Positions 20,900 to 33,794 of a DNA stretch of 64,000 nucleotides are shown in pieces. The notes beneath the pieces are model-generated. The model worked only from the letters and a program-made list of their open reading frames with translations, did no database searches and had not been told where the DNA came from. Each line of letters begins with the position of its first letter. The stretch's first letter is position 1. The stretch spans positions 124,001-188,000 of the forward strand of contig MCFH01000021.1 in NCBI GenBank assembly GCA_002104945.1. Direction: 5' to 3'. This stretch comes from Piromyces finnis. Its lineage: Eukaryota > Neocallimastigomycota > Neocallimastigomycetes > Neocallimastigales > Neocallimastigaceae. The position numbers were made by a program, and so were the translations under genes.

Positions 20900-23683
20900 T
20901 ATAATTGTTGTTGTTATTACTAATATATATATATATATTTTACTAAAAATTAATTAAATTTTTGTACTAAATTCTAGATAATTCACATAGGTTTACACAT
21001 AGGTTTGTTTATTACACATTTACTTCAATAGTTAAAAAAGTATAGGAATATACTTGTTTAACTATTTAACTATTTTTTATTTTTTATTTTTTATTTATTT
21101 ATTTTATATTTTTATTTATTTATTTTCTTTACATTTTTATTTTTACATTACATAAATAATTCCTTCATAAAGTAAAAAAAAAATATTTACATTTTTTTTT
21201 TTTTTTTTACTACTCTAATATTGAAAAGATCAGATTTTTTTCTAAACGATATAATAAAAGAAATTATTGTTGTTTTTTTTTTATAATATTTAATATATAT
21301 AAATATTTTCTAAAATATAAAATTATGGTGTATATATGATTATTATCGAAATAACCATTTTTTTTTCTTCTTTTTAAATAAAAACCTTTTATATCATTTA
21401 ATCCCAATGAATATTTTTAATTATTCCATTGTTTTTTAATTCTTTTTTTTTTTTTTAATTATTTAAAGAAGAAATATAAATTATATTTTCAATGAAAATC
21501 TAGTTGTTTTTCTTTTTCTTTCCTGTTTTTCAGATTTAGTAATCGCAGCTTTTGTAAATACCGCACCATTCATTGTTTTCAATACCCCATTCACCATTGT
21601 CATCAACACGTTCTGGTTCAACACATTCAGAACAGCATGGGAAACCTAATGGTTCAGACCAGCAAATTTCTTCATCAGCACTGTCAATTTCTTCGTCAGC
21701 ACTGTCGACTTCACCAACATTGATTTCGTCATCACCATCAACTTCAATTTCTTCATCAGCACTACTGATAGCTTCATCAGCAACAAATTGCCAGGTATCG
21801 ACAACAACTTCGTCAGAGGCAACAAAGAAGATGTCCTTAACACCAGAAACACTAACATCAGCAGTAACAGTGACGAATTCATCACCAGTAGCTGGAACGG
21901 TAACGTAACCAATAACTTCACCGTTTTCACTTCCAGAGGTGATTCTAATAGTAGCACCATTGGCAGAGGCAGCTGAAATCTTAACGGAAGTGGCATTGTC
22001 ACCAAATTCAACACCAGAAACACCAGTCCAGGTACCCTTTCTGTAGGTAACAGTGGTGTGACCTAAACCATAAACGGAAACACCAGCTTGCCAAGCCATC
22101 ATTGAGGCGTAGTTGGTACTGTAGGCATCAACATTTGATAATTGTTCAACACCAGCAAGAGTACCAGTAGCATTACGGAAGTTTCCATTGAAGAATGGAA
22201 GTTCATCAACGTGAGTGGTACGGTAACCCTTTTGACTTCCGTAGACTTGGACATTGAGCCATTCAGCGTGGTAGAAGATGTACCACTTACCCTTGAATTC
22301 AATAATAGTGTGGTGGTTGTTACCGGTAGTTCCGAAGAAATCACCTGGGTTGTTAAGAAGAGTACCTTGGAAGGTGAATGGACCTAATGGATTTTCACTA
22401 GTCATGTAAGCAATCTTAGCATTACCGTATGGTCCGTTATCCCAGTTGACACAGTAAGAGTAGACGTAAGAGTCACCAACCTTGTTAATACCAGAGTCTT
22501 CAAAGACCCATGGAGCTTCAATGGTTTGTGGAATACCATCAATACTAATCATATCATCACCTAACTTAGCAGCACGAGTGGTTCTTGGGTCACTAGCTTG
22601 ACCTTCTGGAACACCACCACCGAAGTAAAGGTAACCAGTACCATCATCATCAACAAATACAGCTGGATCGAATAACCAAACAATATCACCACAGTTTGGA
22701 ACATCAAATGAAACAAGTGGTCCACCAATTGGATCAACAAATGGACCTGTTGGAGAATCACTACTTAAAACACCAACACCATTACCACTGTTAGCAAAGT
22801 AAAGGAAGAACTTTTCCTTACCATTAATCTTCTTGTGAGCAGCAGCTGGAGCCCATGAGTTGACAGCCCACTTAGCAGCACCATTTTCACCGGCTGCTGG
22901 AATGGAACCGTGATCAACCCAGTTAATTAAATCGTCAGAAGACATAACATTAATAGTGTTAATTTGTTGGTAAGTGTTATCTTCTGGATTATCACCTAAC
23001 TCATCGGCATGACCATCATTAGTACCGTAAACGTAAACTCTACCATCATAGACCATAACACCTGGATCAGCACTGTATTTAAGAGTACTAAGTGGGTTGT
23101 GGTTCTTTAAGTCTTTTAAAGACTTGGCGGTTTCAATACCGCTGAAGACATCGTTAGCACTAGCGAAAGCGCTAAAAACAGTAACAAATAATAAGAATAA
23201 AACGGTTTTCATTTTTATTTTTTTTTTTGAAAGTTGATGAAAAATTATTGTAATTAAAAAATAATTATTTTTACTATTAAATATTCACCAATATTTTTTT
23301 TTTAAATTTATTTTATATTTATTTTCTATGTTAGTTTTATTCCTATTTACTAACTATTGCTGATATAAAATAATTCTAAATTTTTTTTTTAGTATTTATA
23401 AATATTTAATATTAAATATTTATATATATTAAATAGTTTTATTTTAAAAAAAAAATAGAAGAAAATCTGCAGAATATTTATATGATTTTCTTTTTTTATA
23501 CATATAAATAATATATATTTTGTAAGTGTTACATTATATTAAAAATTAAAATACTCTTTTAGTATTAATTAAAGTTTCTCATTTCATTTGTCAAAAAAAG
23601 GAAAAGGGAGTCAAAAAATAAATTAATATTTCATTTTGTTTATTGGTTTACTAGATTTACCTCTATAAATTAATATATTTAAA
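20900..23683. repeat. Left arm of large inverted repeat (GH43 duplication)
   Basis: The arm is the reverse complement of 25881-28665. It covers about 630 bases downstream of the GH43 gene, the whole gene and about 470 bases upstream. Pairs sum to 49565 throughout the gene (21536 with 28029, 23212 with 26353). In the stretches compared, the only difference found was one base in a homopolymer (T10 near 23381-23390 against A11 on the right). The outer boundary is about 50 bases from the LINE 5' end. Confidence 0.92.
21536..23212 (-). CDS. Secreted GH43-CBM6-dockerin arabinoxylan-degrading enzyme, copy 1
   Basis: An intronless gene for 558 residues. A signal peptide of about 19 residues (cleavage likely after FASA) precedes a five-bladed GH43 domain (about 45-345). 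Candidate catalytic residues are base Asp49 (ADPGVMVYDG), pKa-setting Asp182 (WLFDPAVF) and acid Glu232 (IEAPWVFED). A CBM6-like beta domain covers about 365-478. An acidic linker with three DSADEEI-like units (about 483-516) leads to one fungal dockerin (517-556, six Cys, CWSEPLGFPCCSEC). The architecture and motifs resemble GH43 subfamily 29 arabinoxylan arabinofuranosidases such as bacterial XynD, so removal of arabinose side chains is the best guess. The dockerin would anchor it to a cellulosome. Codons favour C-ending forms (AAC, TTC, TAC, ACC), unlike neighbouring genes. The catalytic module is bacterial-like, suggesting ancient transfer plus dockerin gain. Confidence 0.93.
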   Translation of the reverse strand: MKTVLFLLFVTVFSAFASANDVFSGIETAKSLKDLKNHNPLSTLKYSADPGVMVYDGRVYVYGTNDGHADELGDNPEDNTYQQINTINVMSSDDLINWVDHGSIPAAGENGAAKWAVNSWAPAAAHKKINGKEKFFLYFANSGNGVGVLSSDSPTGPFVDPIGGPLVSFDVPNCGDIVWLFDPAVFVDDDGTGYLYFGGGVPEGQASDPRTTRAAKLGDDMISIDGIPQTIEAPWVFEDSGINKVGDSYVYSYCVNWDNGPYGNAKIAYMTSENPLGPFTFQGTLLNNPGDFFGTTGNNHHTIIEFKGKWYIFYHAEWLNVQVYGSQKGYRTTHVDELPFFNGNFRNATGTLAGVEQLSNVDAYSTNYASMMAWQAGVSVYGLGHTTVTYRKGTWTGVSGVEFGDNATSVKISAASANGATIRITSGSENGEVIGYVTVPATGDEFVTVTADVSVSGVKDIFFVASDEVVVDTWQFVADEAISSADEEIEVDGDDEINVGEVDSADEEIDSADEEICWSEPLGFPCCSECVEPERVDDNGEWGIENNEWCGIYKSCDY

Positions 23684-25880
23684 GGTTGTATCTTTTAAAA
23701 AAGCATATTTTTAATAAATCCATATTTATTAAGAAATATTATATTTTAATAATTAAATCGACGATCAATTTTCCTTTTACTAACAACAATTAAAAATAAA
23801 GTTTTATTACAAAATTCACTTTTAAACCTTTTTTGTTTGTAAAAATAAGTATAAATTAAAAATATGATATTGTAAAAAATATGAGTAATTTTTTTTTATT
23901 GATGTAATAGATAAATAATATTTATGAAAATATAGAAAAGAGAAAATAATAAAATATAGTCAAATTTTATTATTACTATTAAAAAATATTTCATTAAATT
24001 CATATTTTGGTTTATTAAATAAATAAAAGTATATTTAGCAAATTTTTAATAATAAAAATATTTGCCGTTTTTTAATAATAAATATAATTTTTTATATTGT
24101 ATTTATAATAATAAAATTTGGAAGAATTTAAAAATTTAAAAACAAAGTAAAAATAAATTTATTATTAGTATTTAATTTTATAGAAATGACTTATATTGTA
24201 TTTATATAAATAATAGTTATGTTTATTTGAATCTTTATTCATTATCAATTGTTGTTTATATAATTATTTATAATAAATTACTAACAAACGTAATAATATT
24301 TAATATAAATATAAATTAAATTATTATAAGTATCTTTGTGTTAATTTTTTCAAAAATTTATTAAATCTCTTAAATCTATACTAAAAAATAATTATGTGAT
24401 AGGTTTAATATTAATTAAAATTACTTTATAATTACATTAAACTAGAAAAGATCATAATTAATCTTTCCATTTATATATTCTTATTGGTTAATATATTAAA
24501 ATTACTTAAAAGGGCAACTATATTAAATTAACTATTTCCTTTTTTTTATAATAATTTATTGACTCATTGAAAGGATTTTTTATTTTTTATTAAATAAATA
24601 TTATGTATGTTTTTCAATTAATTTTTAAATTTCATAATACTTTAATAAGATAAAATAATGTTGCACAAAATATATTATTAATATCTTAAATTATTATTAA
24701 AAAAATTTATTTATTCTATAAGTAAAAATGGTAAATAATTTTTAATTAAAAATATACAATCAATATTGTATAATTTTCATTAAAAATAAATAAATTCAAA
24801 ACTACAATGTATTAATTAACCCTTCTTTAAGTTTATTTAATAAATAAATGAAATTACTCTTTATTTATTTTATTAAATTTATCATATAACTTAATGTTGG
24901 TATCTAGTTTATTACTATTATAAATTCATAAAATATAAATATTATTATGTTATTTATACAGTTTTTATAATATTCATTTATTTCCATAATTACTTATTTT
25001 ATTTTATCATACTTATTAAAATTTATATGAAGATTTTTTATTATAAAATATCTTAACCAATTAATTTTAATATACTAAAAAATAGTATAATTTAAATAAA
25101 AAAATTAATAATTTTATAGGAGTAAGATATATTATGATATATTTAATATAAAAATTAATGTAAATCAAAAAATTTAATATTAATTAAACTTTATTACCTT
25201 CTCCTTAAACCGAAAATTGAAAAATATCCATATTTTTCATATTTATTACTGGATAAAATAAAGATAAGTAATAACATTTTAATTATAAATATAAAAATAA
25301 GTTAACTCATAAATTCAATAAAAAATAGTAAAATTTTAATTATACATTTTAGTAAAATATATATTGAAATAATAAACATTAAATTATTTTTTAATTATAT
25401 AATTACTATTATAAAATATTTAACAATATATTATTCCTTATTTATTATAGTTTTAAACCAAAAAAAATTTTTAATTCTTTTTACCTTTTTTTTTTTTTTT
25501 TTAACAAAAATTTATTGCTTTTTAACTTTAAAATAATCTTTATACATTTTTTTTTTTTTCAATATTAAAATTATTATTATATTTTTCCTTCATTGTTAAA
25601 TTAATTGTCTATTTAATGAATAATTAATCTGTATCTTTCCAAAATTAAAAATTTAATTTATGTAAATTATGAGTAAATCTAAACAATGTTAAACTACAAT
25701 ATAAGAATTTTTTTTAAACTTATATAACATTAAATATATAATAACAAGAAATTGATATGGCATTCAATAAAAACTAAGCTCAATTTCTTCCCTATATTTT
25801 ATATCAAAGGAATAATAATTTACCTATTGTTCCTTAATAAAATATTTGCAATAAGAAAACAATATTTTTTTTTTAAAATT
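23684..25880. other. Spacer between the GH43 inverted-repeat arms
   Basis: About 2.2 kb of AT-rich DNA with no gene, no RNA gene and no transposon signature that I can see. It lies between the two divergent GH43 genes, so whatever long-range control they share would lie here or in the ~470 bases of each arm next to the start codons. Confidence 0.6.
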
Positions 25881-28665
25881 TTTAAATATATTAATTTATA
25901 GAGGTAAATCTAGTAAACCAATAAACAAAATGAAATATTAATTTATTTTTTGACTCCCTTTTCCTTTTTTTGACAAATGAAATGAGAAACTTTAATTAAT
26001 ACTAAAAGAGTATTTTAATTTTTAATATAATGTAACACTTACAAAATATATATTATTTATATGTATAAAAAAAGAAAATCATATAAATATTCTGCAGATT
26101 TTCTTCTATTTTTTTTTTAAAATAAAACTATTTAATATATATAAATATTTAATATTAAATATTTATAAATACTAAAAAAAAAAATTTAGAATTATTTTAT
26201 ATCAGCAATAGTTAGTAAATAGGAATAAAACTAACATAGAAAATAAATATAAAATAAATTTAAAAAAAAAATATTGGTGAATATTTAATAGTAAAAATAA
26301 TTATTTTTTAATTACAATAATTTTTCATCAACTTTCAAAAAAAAAAATAAAAATGAAAACCGTTTTATTCTTATTATTTGTTACTGTTTTTAGCGCTTTC
26401 GCTAGTGCTAACGATGTCTTCAGCGGTATTGAAACCGCCAAGTCTTTAAAAGACTTAAAGAACCACAACCCACTTAGTACTCTTAAATACAGTGCTGATC
26501 CAGGTGTTATGGTCTATGATGGTAGAGTTTACGTTTACGGTACTAATGATGGTCATGCCGATGAGTTAGGTGATAATCCAGAAGATAACACTTACCAACA
26601 AATTAACACTATTAATGTTATGTCTTCTGACGATTTAATTAACTGGGTTGATCACGGTTCCATTCCAGCAGCCGGTGAAAATGGTGCTGCTAAGTGGGCT
26701 GTCAACTCATGGGCTCCAGCTGCTGCTCACAAGAAGATTAATGGTAAGGAAAAGTTCTTCCTTTACTTTGCTAACAGTGGTAATGGTGTTGGTGTTTTAA
26801 GTAGTGATTCTCCAACAGGTCCATTTGTTGATCCAATTGGTGGACCACTTGTTTCATTTGATGTTCCAAACTGTGGTGATATTGTTTGGTTATTCGATCC
26901 AGCTGTATTTGTTGATGATGATGGTACTGGTTACCTTTACTTCGGTGGTGGTGTTCCAGAAGGTCAAGCTAGTGACCCAAGAACCACTCGTGCTGCTAAG
27001 TTAGGTGATGATATGATTAGTATTGATGGTATTCCACAAACCATTGAAGCTCCATGGGTCTTTGAAGACTCTGGTATTAACAAGGTTGGTGACTCTTACG
27101 TCTACTCTTACTGTGTCAACTGGGATAACGGACCATACGGTAATGCTAAGATTGCTTACATGACTAGTGAAAATCCATTAGGTCCATTCACCTTCCAAGG
27201 TACTCTTCTTAACAACCCAGGTGATTTCTTCGGAACTACCGGTAACAACCACCACACTATTATTGAATTCAAGGGTAAGTGGTACATCTTCTACCACGCT
27301 GAATGGCTCAATGTCCAAGTCTACGGAAGTCAAAAGGGTTACCGTACCACTCACGTTGATGAACTTCCATTCTTCAATGGAAACTTCCGTAATGCTACTG
27401 GTACTCTTGCTGGTGTTGAACAATTATCAAATGTTGATGCCTACAGTACCAACTACGCCTCAATGATGGCTTGGCAAGCTGGTGTTTCCGTTTATGGTTT
27501 AGGTCACACCACTGTTACCTACAGAAAGGGTACCTGGACTGGTGTTTCTGGTGTTGAATTTGGTGACAATGCCACTTCCGTTAAGATTTCAGCTGCCTCT
27601 GCCAATGGTGCTACTATTAGAATCACCTCTGGAAGTGAAAACGGTGAAGTTATTGGTTACGTTACCGTTCCAGCTACTGGTGATGAATTCGTCACTGTTA
27701 CTGCTGATGTTAGTGTTTCTGGTGTTAAGGACATCTTCTTTGTTGCCTCTGACGAAGTTGTTGTCGATACCTGGCAATTTGTTGCTGATGAAGCTATCAG
27801 TAGTGCTGATGAAGAAATTGAAGTTGATGGTGATGACGAAATCAATGTTGGTGAAGTCGACAGTGCTGACGAAGAAATTGACAGTGCTGATGAAGAAATT
27901 TGCTGGTCTGAACCATTAGGTTTCCCATGCTGTTCTGAATGTGTTGAACCAGAACGTGTTGATGACAATGGTGAATGGGGTATTGAAAACAATGAATGGT
28001 GCGGTATTTACAAAAGCTGCGATTACTAAATCTGAAAAACAGGAAAGAAAAAGAAAAACAACTAGATTTTCATTGAAAATATAATTTATATTTCTTCTTT
28101 AAATAATTAAAAAAAAAAAAAAGAATTAAAAAACAATGGAATAATTAAAAATATTCATTGGGATTAAATGATATAAAAGGTTTTTATTTAAAAAGAAGAA
28201 AAAAAAATGGTTATTTCGATAATAATCATATATACACCATAATTTTATATTTTAGAAAATATTTATATATATTAAATATTATAAAAAAAAAACAACAATA
28301 ATTTCTTTTATTATATCGTTTAGAAAAAAATCTGATCTTTTCAATATTAGAGTAGTAAAAAAAAAAAAAAAAATGTAAATATTTTTTTTTTACTTTATGA
28401 AGGAATTATTTATGTAATGTAAAAATAAAAATGTAAAGAAAATAAATAAATAAAAATATAAAATAAATAAATAAAAAATAAAAAATAAAAAATAGTTAAA
28501 TAGTTAAACAAGTATATTCCTATACTTTTTTAACTATTGAAGTAAATGTGTAATAAACAAACCTATGTGTAAACCTATGTGAATTATCTAGAATTTAGTA
28601 CAAAAATTTAATTAATTTTTAGTAAAATATATATATATATATTAGTAATAACAACAACAATTATA
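25881..28665. repeat. Right arm of large inverted repeat (GH43 duplication)
   Basis: Reverse complement of 20900-23683. Identity ends sharply on the outside at 28665 (ACAACAACAATTATA then unrelated sequence) and on the inside at 25881. No transposon termini or target-site duplication are visible at either edge. Confidence 0.92.
26353..28029 (+). CDS. Secreted GH43-CBM6-dockerin arabinoxylan-degrading enzyme, copy 2
   Basis: It encodes the same 558-residue protein as the gene at 21536-23212, residue for residue, on the opposite strand. Signal peptide, GH43 (Asp49, Asp182, Glu232), CBM6-like domain, acidic linker and single six-Cys dockerin are all intact. The two genes point away from each other. 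The start codon follows an A-rich leader (AAAAATAAAAATG) that is part of the repeat, so both copies should share the same core promoter. Identity in third codon positions implies very recent duplication, gene conversion or an assembly effect. Confidence 0.93.
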   Translation: MKTVLFLLFVTVFSAFASANDVFSGIETAKSLKDLKNHNPLSTLKYSADPGVMVYDGRVYVYGTNDGHADELGDNPEDNTYQQINTINVMSSDDLINWVDHGSIPAAGENGAAKWAVNSWAPAAAHKKINGKEKFFLYFANSGNGVGVLSSDSPTGPFVDPIGGPLVSFDVPNCGDIVWLFDPAVFVDDDGTGYLYFGGGVPEGQASDPRTTRAAKLGDDMISIDGIPQTIEAPWVFEDSGINKVGDSYVYSYCVNWDNGPYGNAKIAYMTSENPLGPFTFQGTLLNNPGDFFGTTGNNHHTIIEFKGKWYIFYHAEWLNVQVYGSQKGYRTTHVDELPFFNGNFRNATGTLAGVEQLSNVDAYSTNYASMMAWQAGVSVYGLGHTTVTYRKGTWTGVSGVEFGDNATSVKISAASANGATIRITSGSENGEVIGYVTVPATGDEFVTVTADVSVSGVKDIFFVASDEVVVDTWQFVADEAISSADEEIEVDGDDEINVGEVDSADEEIDSADEEICWSEPLGFPCCSECVEPERVDDNGEWGIENNEWCGIYKSCDY

Positions 28666-30784
28666 AAATAATGCTTGTCATGGTATTTGTTATAAGATTG
28701 ATATCAAATTTTAATTTAAACCTTTAAATTTTCAAAATATAATGTTGTTATAAAAAAAATAAATAATGAATAATTAATAAATAAAATGGTTAAATTGTTA
28801 TTTATAAAATTTTATATTATTTAGCAATATATATATAAAGAAATATATAATTTTAATAAAAAAAGAAGAAAGTGTATTTTTTAAGACGATTTATTCTTGA
28901 TTTTAGAATCTTCTTTCTCTTTCATTATTTAAACTTTATAAAGCAATTTATTTGATGTTGTTTTTTTTTTAGTAATATATATTTATATATCTATTAAATA
29001 AAGATAAGAAAAATTATTTATAACTGCATTTTTATATTTATTCTATATAAAACTCTAGTATATGATACAAAACATTTGTATAAAAATATTTACAGTTTAT
29101 TGAGATTATATGTCTCAATATATATAAGAAACTTGTGTTTTTTCTTTTTTTCTACTGAGTCTCTATAAAATGTACTTTTAATTGGTTTAGTAAAAATACT
29201 TAACGAAATTTAGAACATTGACATCGTACTGATATGACAAAAAAAAAAAAATTCTAAATAATAGGTACACAAGGACCAATTTATTAAATAAGAATATATC
29301 CTAAACAATTTATTTTGTAAAGTATATCAAGTAGTTAAGTAATTTAAATAATTTTTTTTTTTGGTTCATTTATTTATTATAATTTTATGATATTAATAAA
29401 TTTAATATAACAGAAAAATGAATTCTCTTCCTAGTCTTATAAAAAAGTTGTTTATTATATATAGATTATAAATATTATTATATGAAAAATTCTGGAATTA
29501 TTATTATTATTACAAATAATATACAAGAGTTATACTGGTGACGTTTAGATTAATTATTTCGTGTATTTTTAATTGAAATATTTATTAAATTAGTTGAAAG
29601 GTTAAATATCAAAATGAAATATTAAAATGTTGTTATTAGAGAATTTATTATAAATAAAGAAATATACGTTATATTAAAAATGAATAAATATATAATGTAT
29701 AATAATAATTTTATCTATTGAAGTTCAAAGTATTTTTTAATATATTTTATTTCTTTTTTAAAAATATTTCATAATTATCCCTGTATATTTATCCAGAACT
29801 TATATTTTTCTGGTATAATTTTTCTGGTAAATTTTTTACACATTAGAGCAGAGATAGTAAATCATAATTAAAGTATTAATTCCTCAATATATGGTTTAAA
29901 TTATTATAACTTAATTTGTATATCCTTTTGTTCATATAATACAATTTAAATATAAAAAGAAATTATATATATGTTAATAAAAAAAACTTTATAATATAAT
30001 ATATCATTACATTAATATTTTTTTAAGTACAATCGAAAAAAATAAGGAAAAAAAAGAACAATAAATAAATTTATTTTTATTAAAGAAAATATTGTAATAG
30101 AATCTTTCTTTCTTTATAATCATAAATAATGTTTAAATGATATAAAGAAAAATCAATAGTGAAATAGTTAATAAAAATTATAATTTTATTATATTATAAT
30201 CCATTAGTTTTATTACTTTAATACTATTTTAATATATTTCAATTTTATTTATCAATTCAAATATTTTAATGATAAATATTATATCTATTTGAATATTCAT
30301 AATTATTTATTTTATTTCTATCTTTTGACATTTCGTATTTACAAAAGATAACTTCTTTTAAAACAAAAACTTATTAAAATTTTGAATATTCAAAAATATA
30401 TATATACAATTTTAATAATTTAAAATTTCAAAATTAATAAATAATTTAATTAATATTCAATTATATACTTCATCATATATTATATAAATTTAATTATTTT
30501 AGAATTCTGGTTTTTTAATTTAAAAGAAATAAAAATTATTAATATAATTTTTATGTAAATTTTATATATTTAATTATTTTATTAAAAAATAATTATTTTA
30601 AAAAATAAATAAAAAAAAAAAAGTATTTTAATAAACCATCTAAATTAAAATACAGTAGTTGTTAATTCTTGTTTATTACATATATTTTTTATATAATAAA
30701 CTAAAAAAAATATTAAATAAAGCTTAAATACCTTTAATATATTAATTATTTTTTATTTTTTTTATTTTTATAGCATAAATCAAA
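28666..30784. other. AT-rich intergenic region
   Basis: About 2.1 kb between the right GH43 arm and the proteasome gene. Only AT-rich sequence with short homopolymers is seen. No frame shows coding character and no tRNA-like fold was recognised. Confidence 0.5.
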
Positions 30785-33178
30785 ATGGTAAAGAATTCAA
30801 CTTTATTATTATTTTTATTAACTGAAATATACATTCAATTTATTATCCATCAAATCTAAAATTCAAAATAATTATAATGAAAAAAAAAAAAAAAAGGATA
30901 GATTATAAATGATATATAAAAATAAAAATATGAGTATATAAAAAAACAATAATGAAAATTAAATTATGATTTTTAATGGATTTTATACTTTCTACTACCA
31001 AAACAATGAATAATTAGCAAATAACTATGACTTTTTTTTTTTTTTTTTTTTTTTTTTTGCTATTTAAAAAAAAAAAAAAATAAAAATAAAAAGTATCATA
31101 ATGAGTAAATAATTAATTATATATTAAAATGAATGTTTATCAATTGAACGCTTTACATTTCATATGTGATAAAAAAAAAAAAGAAGGAACTAAGGAATAT
31201 AATATATAAAAAAAAAGACATTTAAATAGAAATAACTCTAAATGACATTTACTTGATCAAGTTAATAAATGTTACAATGTTAAGAATTTAATCTTATTCT
31301 TATTAAATAAAATAAAATTTGTTTATTATTTTTTTAAAAAAAATAATCAACAATTGGAATTTCTTAATAATAAATTATTTCAAACTGAAAATGAAAATAT
31401 TTTATTTTTCTTAATAAAAAAAATAGTAAAATAAAGAGTATATGATATGATATTTTAAAAACATTAAATTAAAATTACTATTTTTATTGTTATTTATTAA
31501 TTAAAACAGTTCAGAAATCAATACGATAGTGATATTACTATTTGGAGTCCACAAGGTAGAATTCATCAAATTGAATATGCCATGGAAGCTGTCAAGCAAG
31601 GATCAGCTGCTGTTGGTTTAAGATCTAATGAATATGCTGTGATTTTAGGTTTAAAGGTATTGAAAATATTTTTTATTATTTTAAATATTATATCATTATA
31701 ATTTTAAAACCTTTTATTTAAAATGAAACACAAAACAAAATTTACATTCATTATTTGTAAAAAAAAAAAAAGCCTTGAATTTTAAATAATAAAATTTATA
31801 AATATATTAAAAAAAATAATAATAATAAAAATTTAAAAGAGATCATCAGATGAATTAGCCGCTTACCAAAAGAAATTAATTAGAATTGACGATCATATGG
31901 GTATTGCTATTGCTGGTTTAACCTCTGATGCTCGTGTTTTAAGGTAAATAGTTTAGATGTTAAAAATAGTTATTAAATAATACTATTAAAATAGTCCATT
32001 AATATATATTTTTTTAAATTATTTTATTTTATTTCATTATGAATTTATATAAAAATTTTAAATCTACAATTCAAAATTATTAAATATCAATTTAACAAAA
32101 TATAAAATATACAAATTTTATAAAGTAATTTTATGAGAAATGAATGTATGAAGTCAAAGCTTAATTTCAATAGACCACTTCCAGTTGAAGATGTTGTTAC
32201 TTCTTTAAGTGAAAGTAAATACTTTTATCAACAAATTATTTTCAGAAATTATATAGAATAAATTTTAATGACGTTGAAATAAATAAAATTACAATAACAA
32301 TTATACATTACAAGAAATTTAAATTATTAATATATCATATTTTAATATAATTATAATAACAATAACTTTATAGAGTCACAAGTCAATACCCAACAATATG
32401 GTAAGAGACCATATGGTGTTGGTTTACTTATTGCTGGTTATGATGTAAATTATTATAATATTAATATTTTAAGATATAACTAATCCAGAAATATAATTGA
32501 TTCTTTGGTACAATTCAATATTAACATTTTTTATTAACAATTACATAAAAAATTCTAAAGAAAACCGGTCCACATTTATATGAATATTCTCCATCTGGTA
32601 ACTGCTACGATTATATTGCCATGTCTATTGGTTCTAGATCCCAATCTGCCAGAACATATTTTGAAAAATTCTATAAAACTTTTGCTGAAGGTAATTATCA
32701 AAGTTTATTAATGAATAAATGATTTAAATAAGCTTTATTATTATTAAAAAAATTTTTTAAAGAAAAAAAAACTATAATGATAAACTTTGTATTATTTATC
32801 CTAATTTTTATTTTATTTTTATTTTTATTTTAAAAAAAAATGATATATATACATATATTATACATGTATAATAATTATCCAACAACGAAATTTTTAAATT
32901 TGAAAATATAAAAAGCTTCACTTGATGATTTAATTAAACATGGTCTTAGAGCTCTCAGAGATACCGTTCAACAAGATAAAGAATTAACTATTCATAACTG
33001 TTCTCTTGGTATTGTTGGTAAAGATAAGAAATTTGTTATTATTGAAGAAGAAGACTTAAAGCCATATTTAGATATGATTGAAGAAGATAATGTTCCAGCT
33101 GCTACTGAAGCTACTACTGATGATGCTCAACCAATGGATACTGATACTCCAGGAAACACTGCTATGGATACCGAATAA
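30785..33178 (+). CDS. PRE5: 20S proteasome alpha subunit, PSMA1/PRE5 type (alpha6)
   Basis: Seven exons: 30785-30787 (the ATG alone), 31510-31656, 31840-31943, 32126-32214, 32374-32444, 32561-32690 and 32916-33178, giving 268 residues. After the lone Met the protein continues [20 protein letters not shown], the alpha-subunit N-terminal signature. [51 protein letters not shown] and [10 protein letters not shown] follow, matching PSMA1 rather than the other alpha subunits. It forms part of the outer ring of the 20S core and gates entry of substrates. The acidic C-terminal tail rich in Thr, Pro and Met-Asp repeats is family-like. The start-only first exon rests on the conserved MFRNQYD N terminus and good splice borders (ATG|GTAAAG, AAAACAG|TTC) with a 722-base intron. 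A start nearer exon 2 is not available in frame. Confidence 0.93.
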
Positions 33179-33794
33179 ATTATTTGACCAATAATTTTTT
33201 TTTTTTTTCTTAATTAAAAAAAAAAATAATAATAATAATACAATAAAACCTTCATATAATAATAAAAGAAAAAAGCATATATTTTTATATAAAAAAGTTA
33301 TTTAAAAAAAAACACAATTAAAACTAATATATATAAACAATTACAATTAATAACGAAGGGAAAAAAATTACAATCAATAATTCATTAACAAAAAAAAAAT
33401 AATTTTCATATATATATATATATAACATATAAAGAAATAAAAAATAAATAATAATAATAAAAAAATATTAAAAAAAAAAAAAAAGACTTCCTTAATTTTT
33501 ATAATCTTTGTAAAAATAAATTTTAATAATTATAGTTTTTTTTTTTTTTTAATTTTTGACAAAATTATATACTTAAAATTAAATTTAATTAAAACTTTAT
33601 ATCATATGGATTATAAATAAATGGACACTTTTTTTTTATTTATTATTTTTTTTAAAAATAAAAAAAAAAGTTTTAATTACTAATCGACATAATTAAAAAT
33701 AATAATAAAAAAACTCTATTTTTTAATTAATAACAACAATAATAAAAAGAAACACATACTTTTATATATATATATATATATATAAAAAGGAAAA
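33179..33794. other. AT-rich intergenic region
   Basis: A spacer of about 0.6 kb between the PSMA1 stop and the TPR gene start, made of homopolymer runs and a TA repeat near 33763-33783. No coding signal. Confidence 0.5.

Noticed and set aside
21573-22387. Several long ORFs opposite or out of frame with GH43 copy 1 (and the mirror set at 26804-27992)
   Set aside because: They are shadows caused by the strong codon bias of GH43; each appears twice only because the gene is duplicated.
23684-25880. Spacer tested as a possible mobile element responsible for the GH43 inversion
   Set aside because: No ORF, terminal repeat, poly(A) tail or target duplication was seen.
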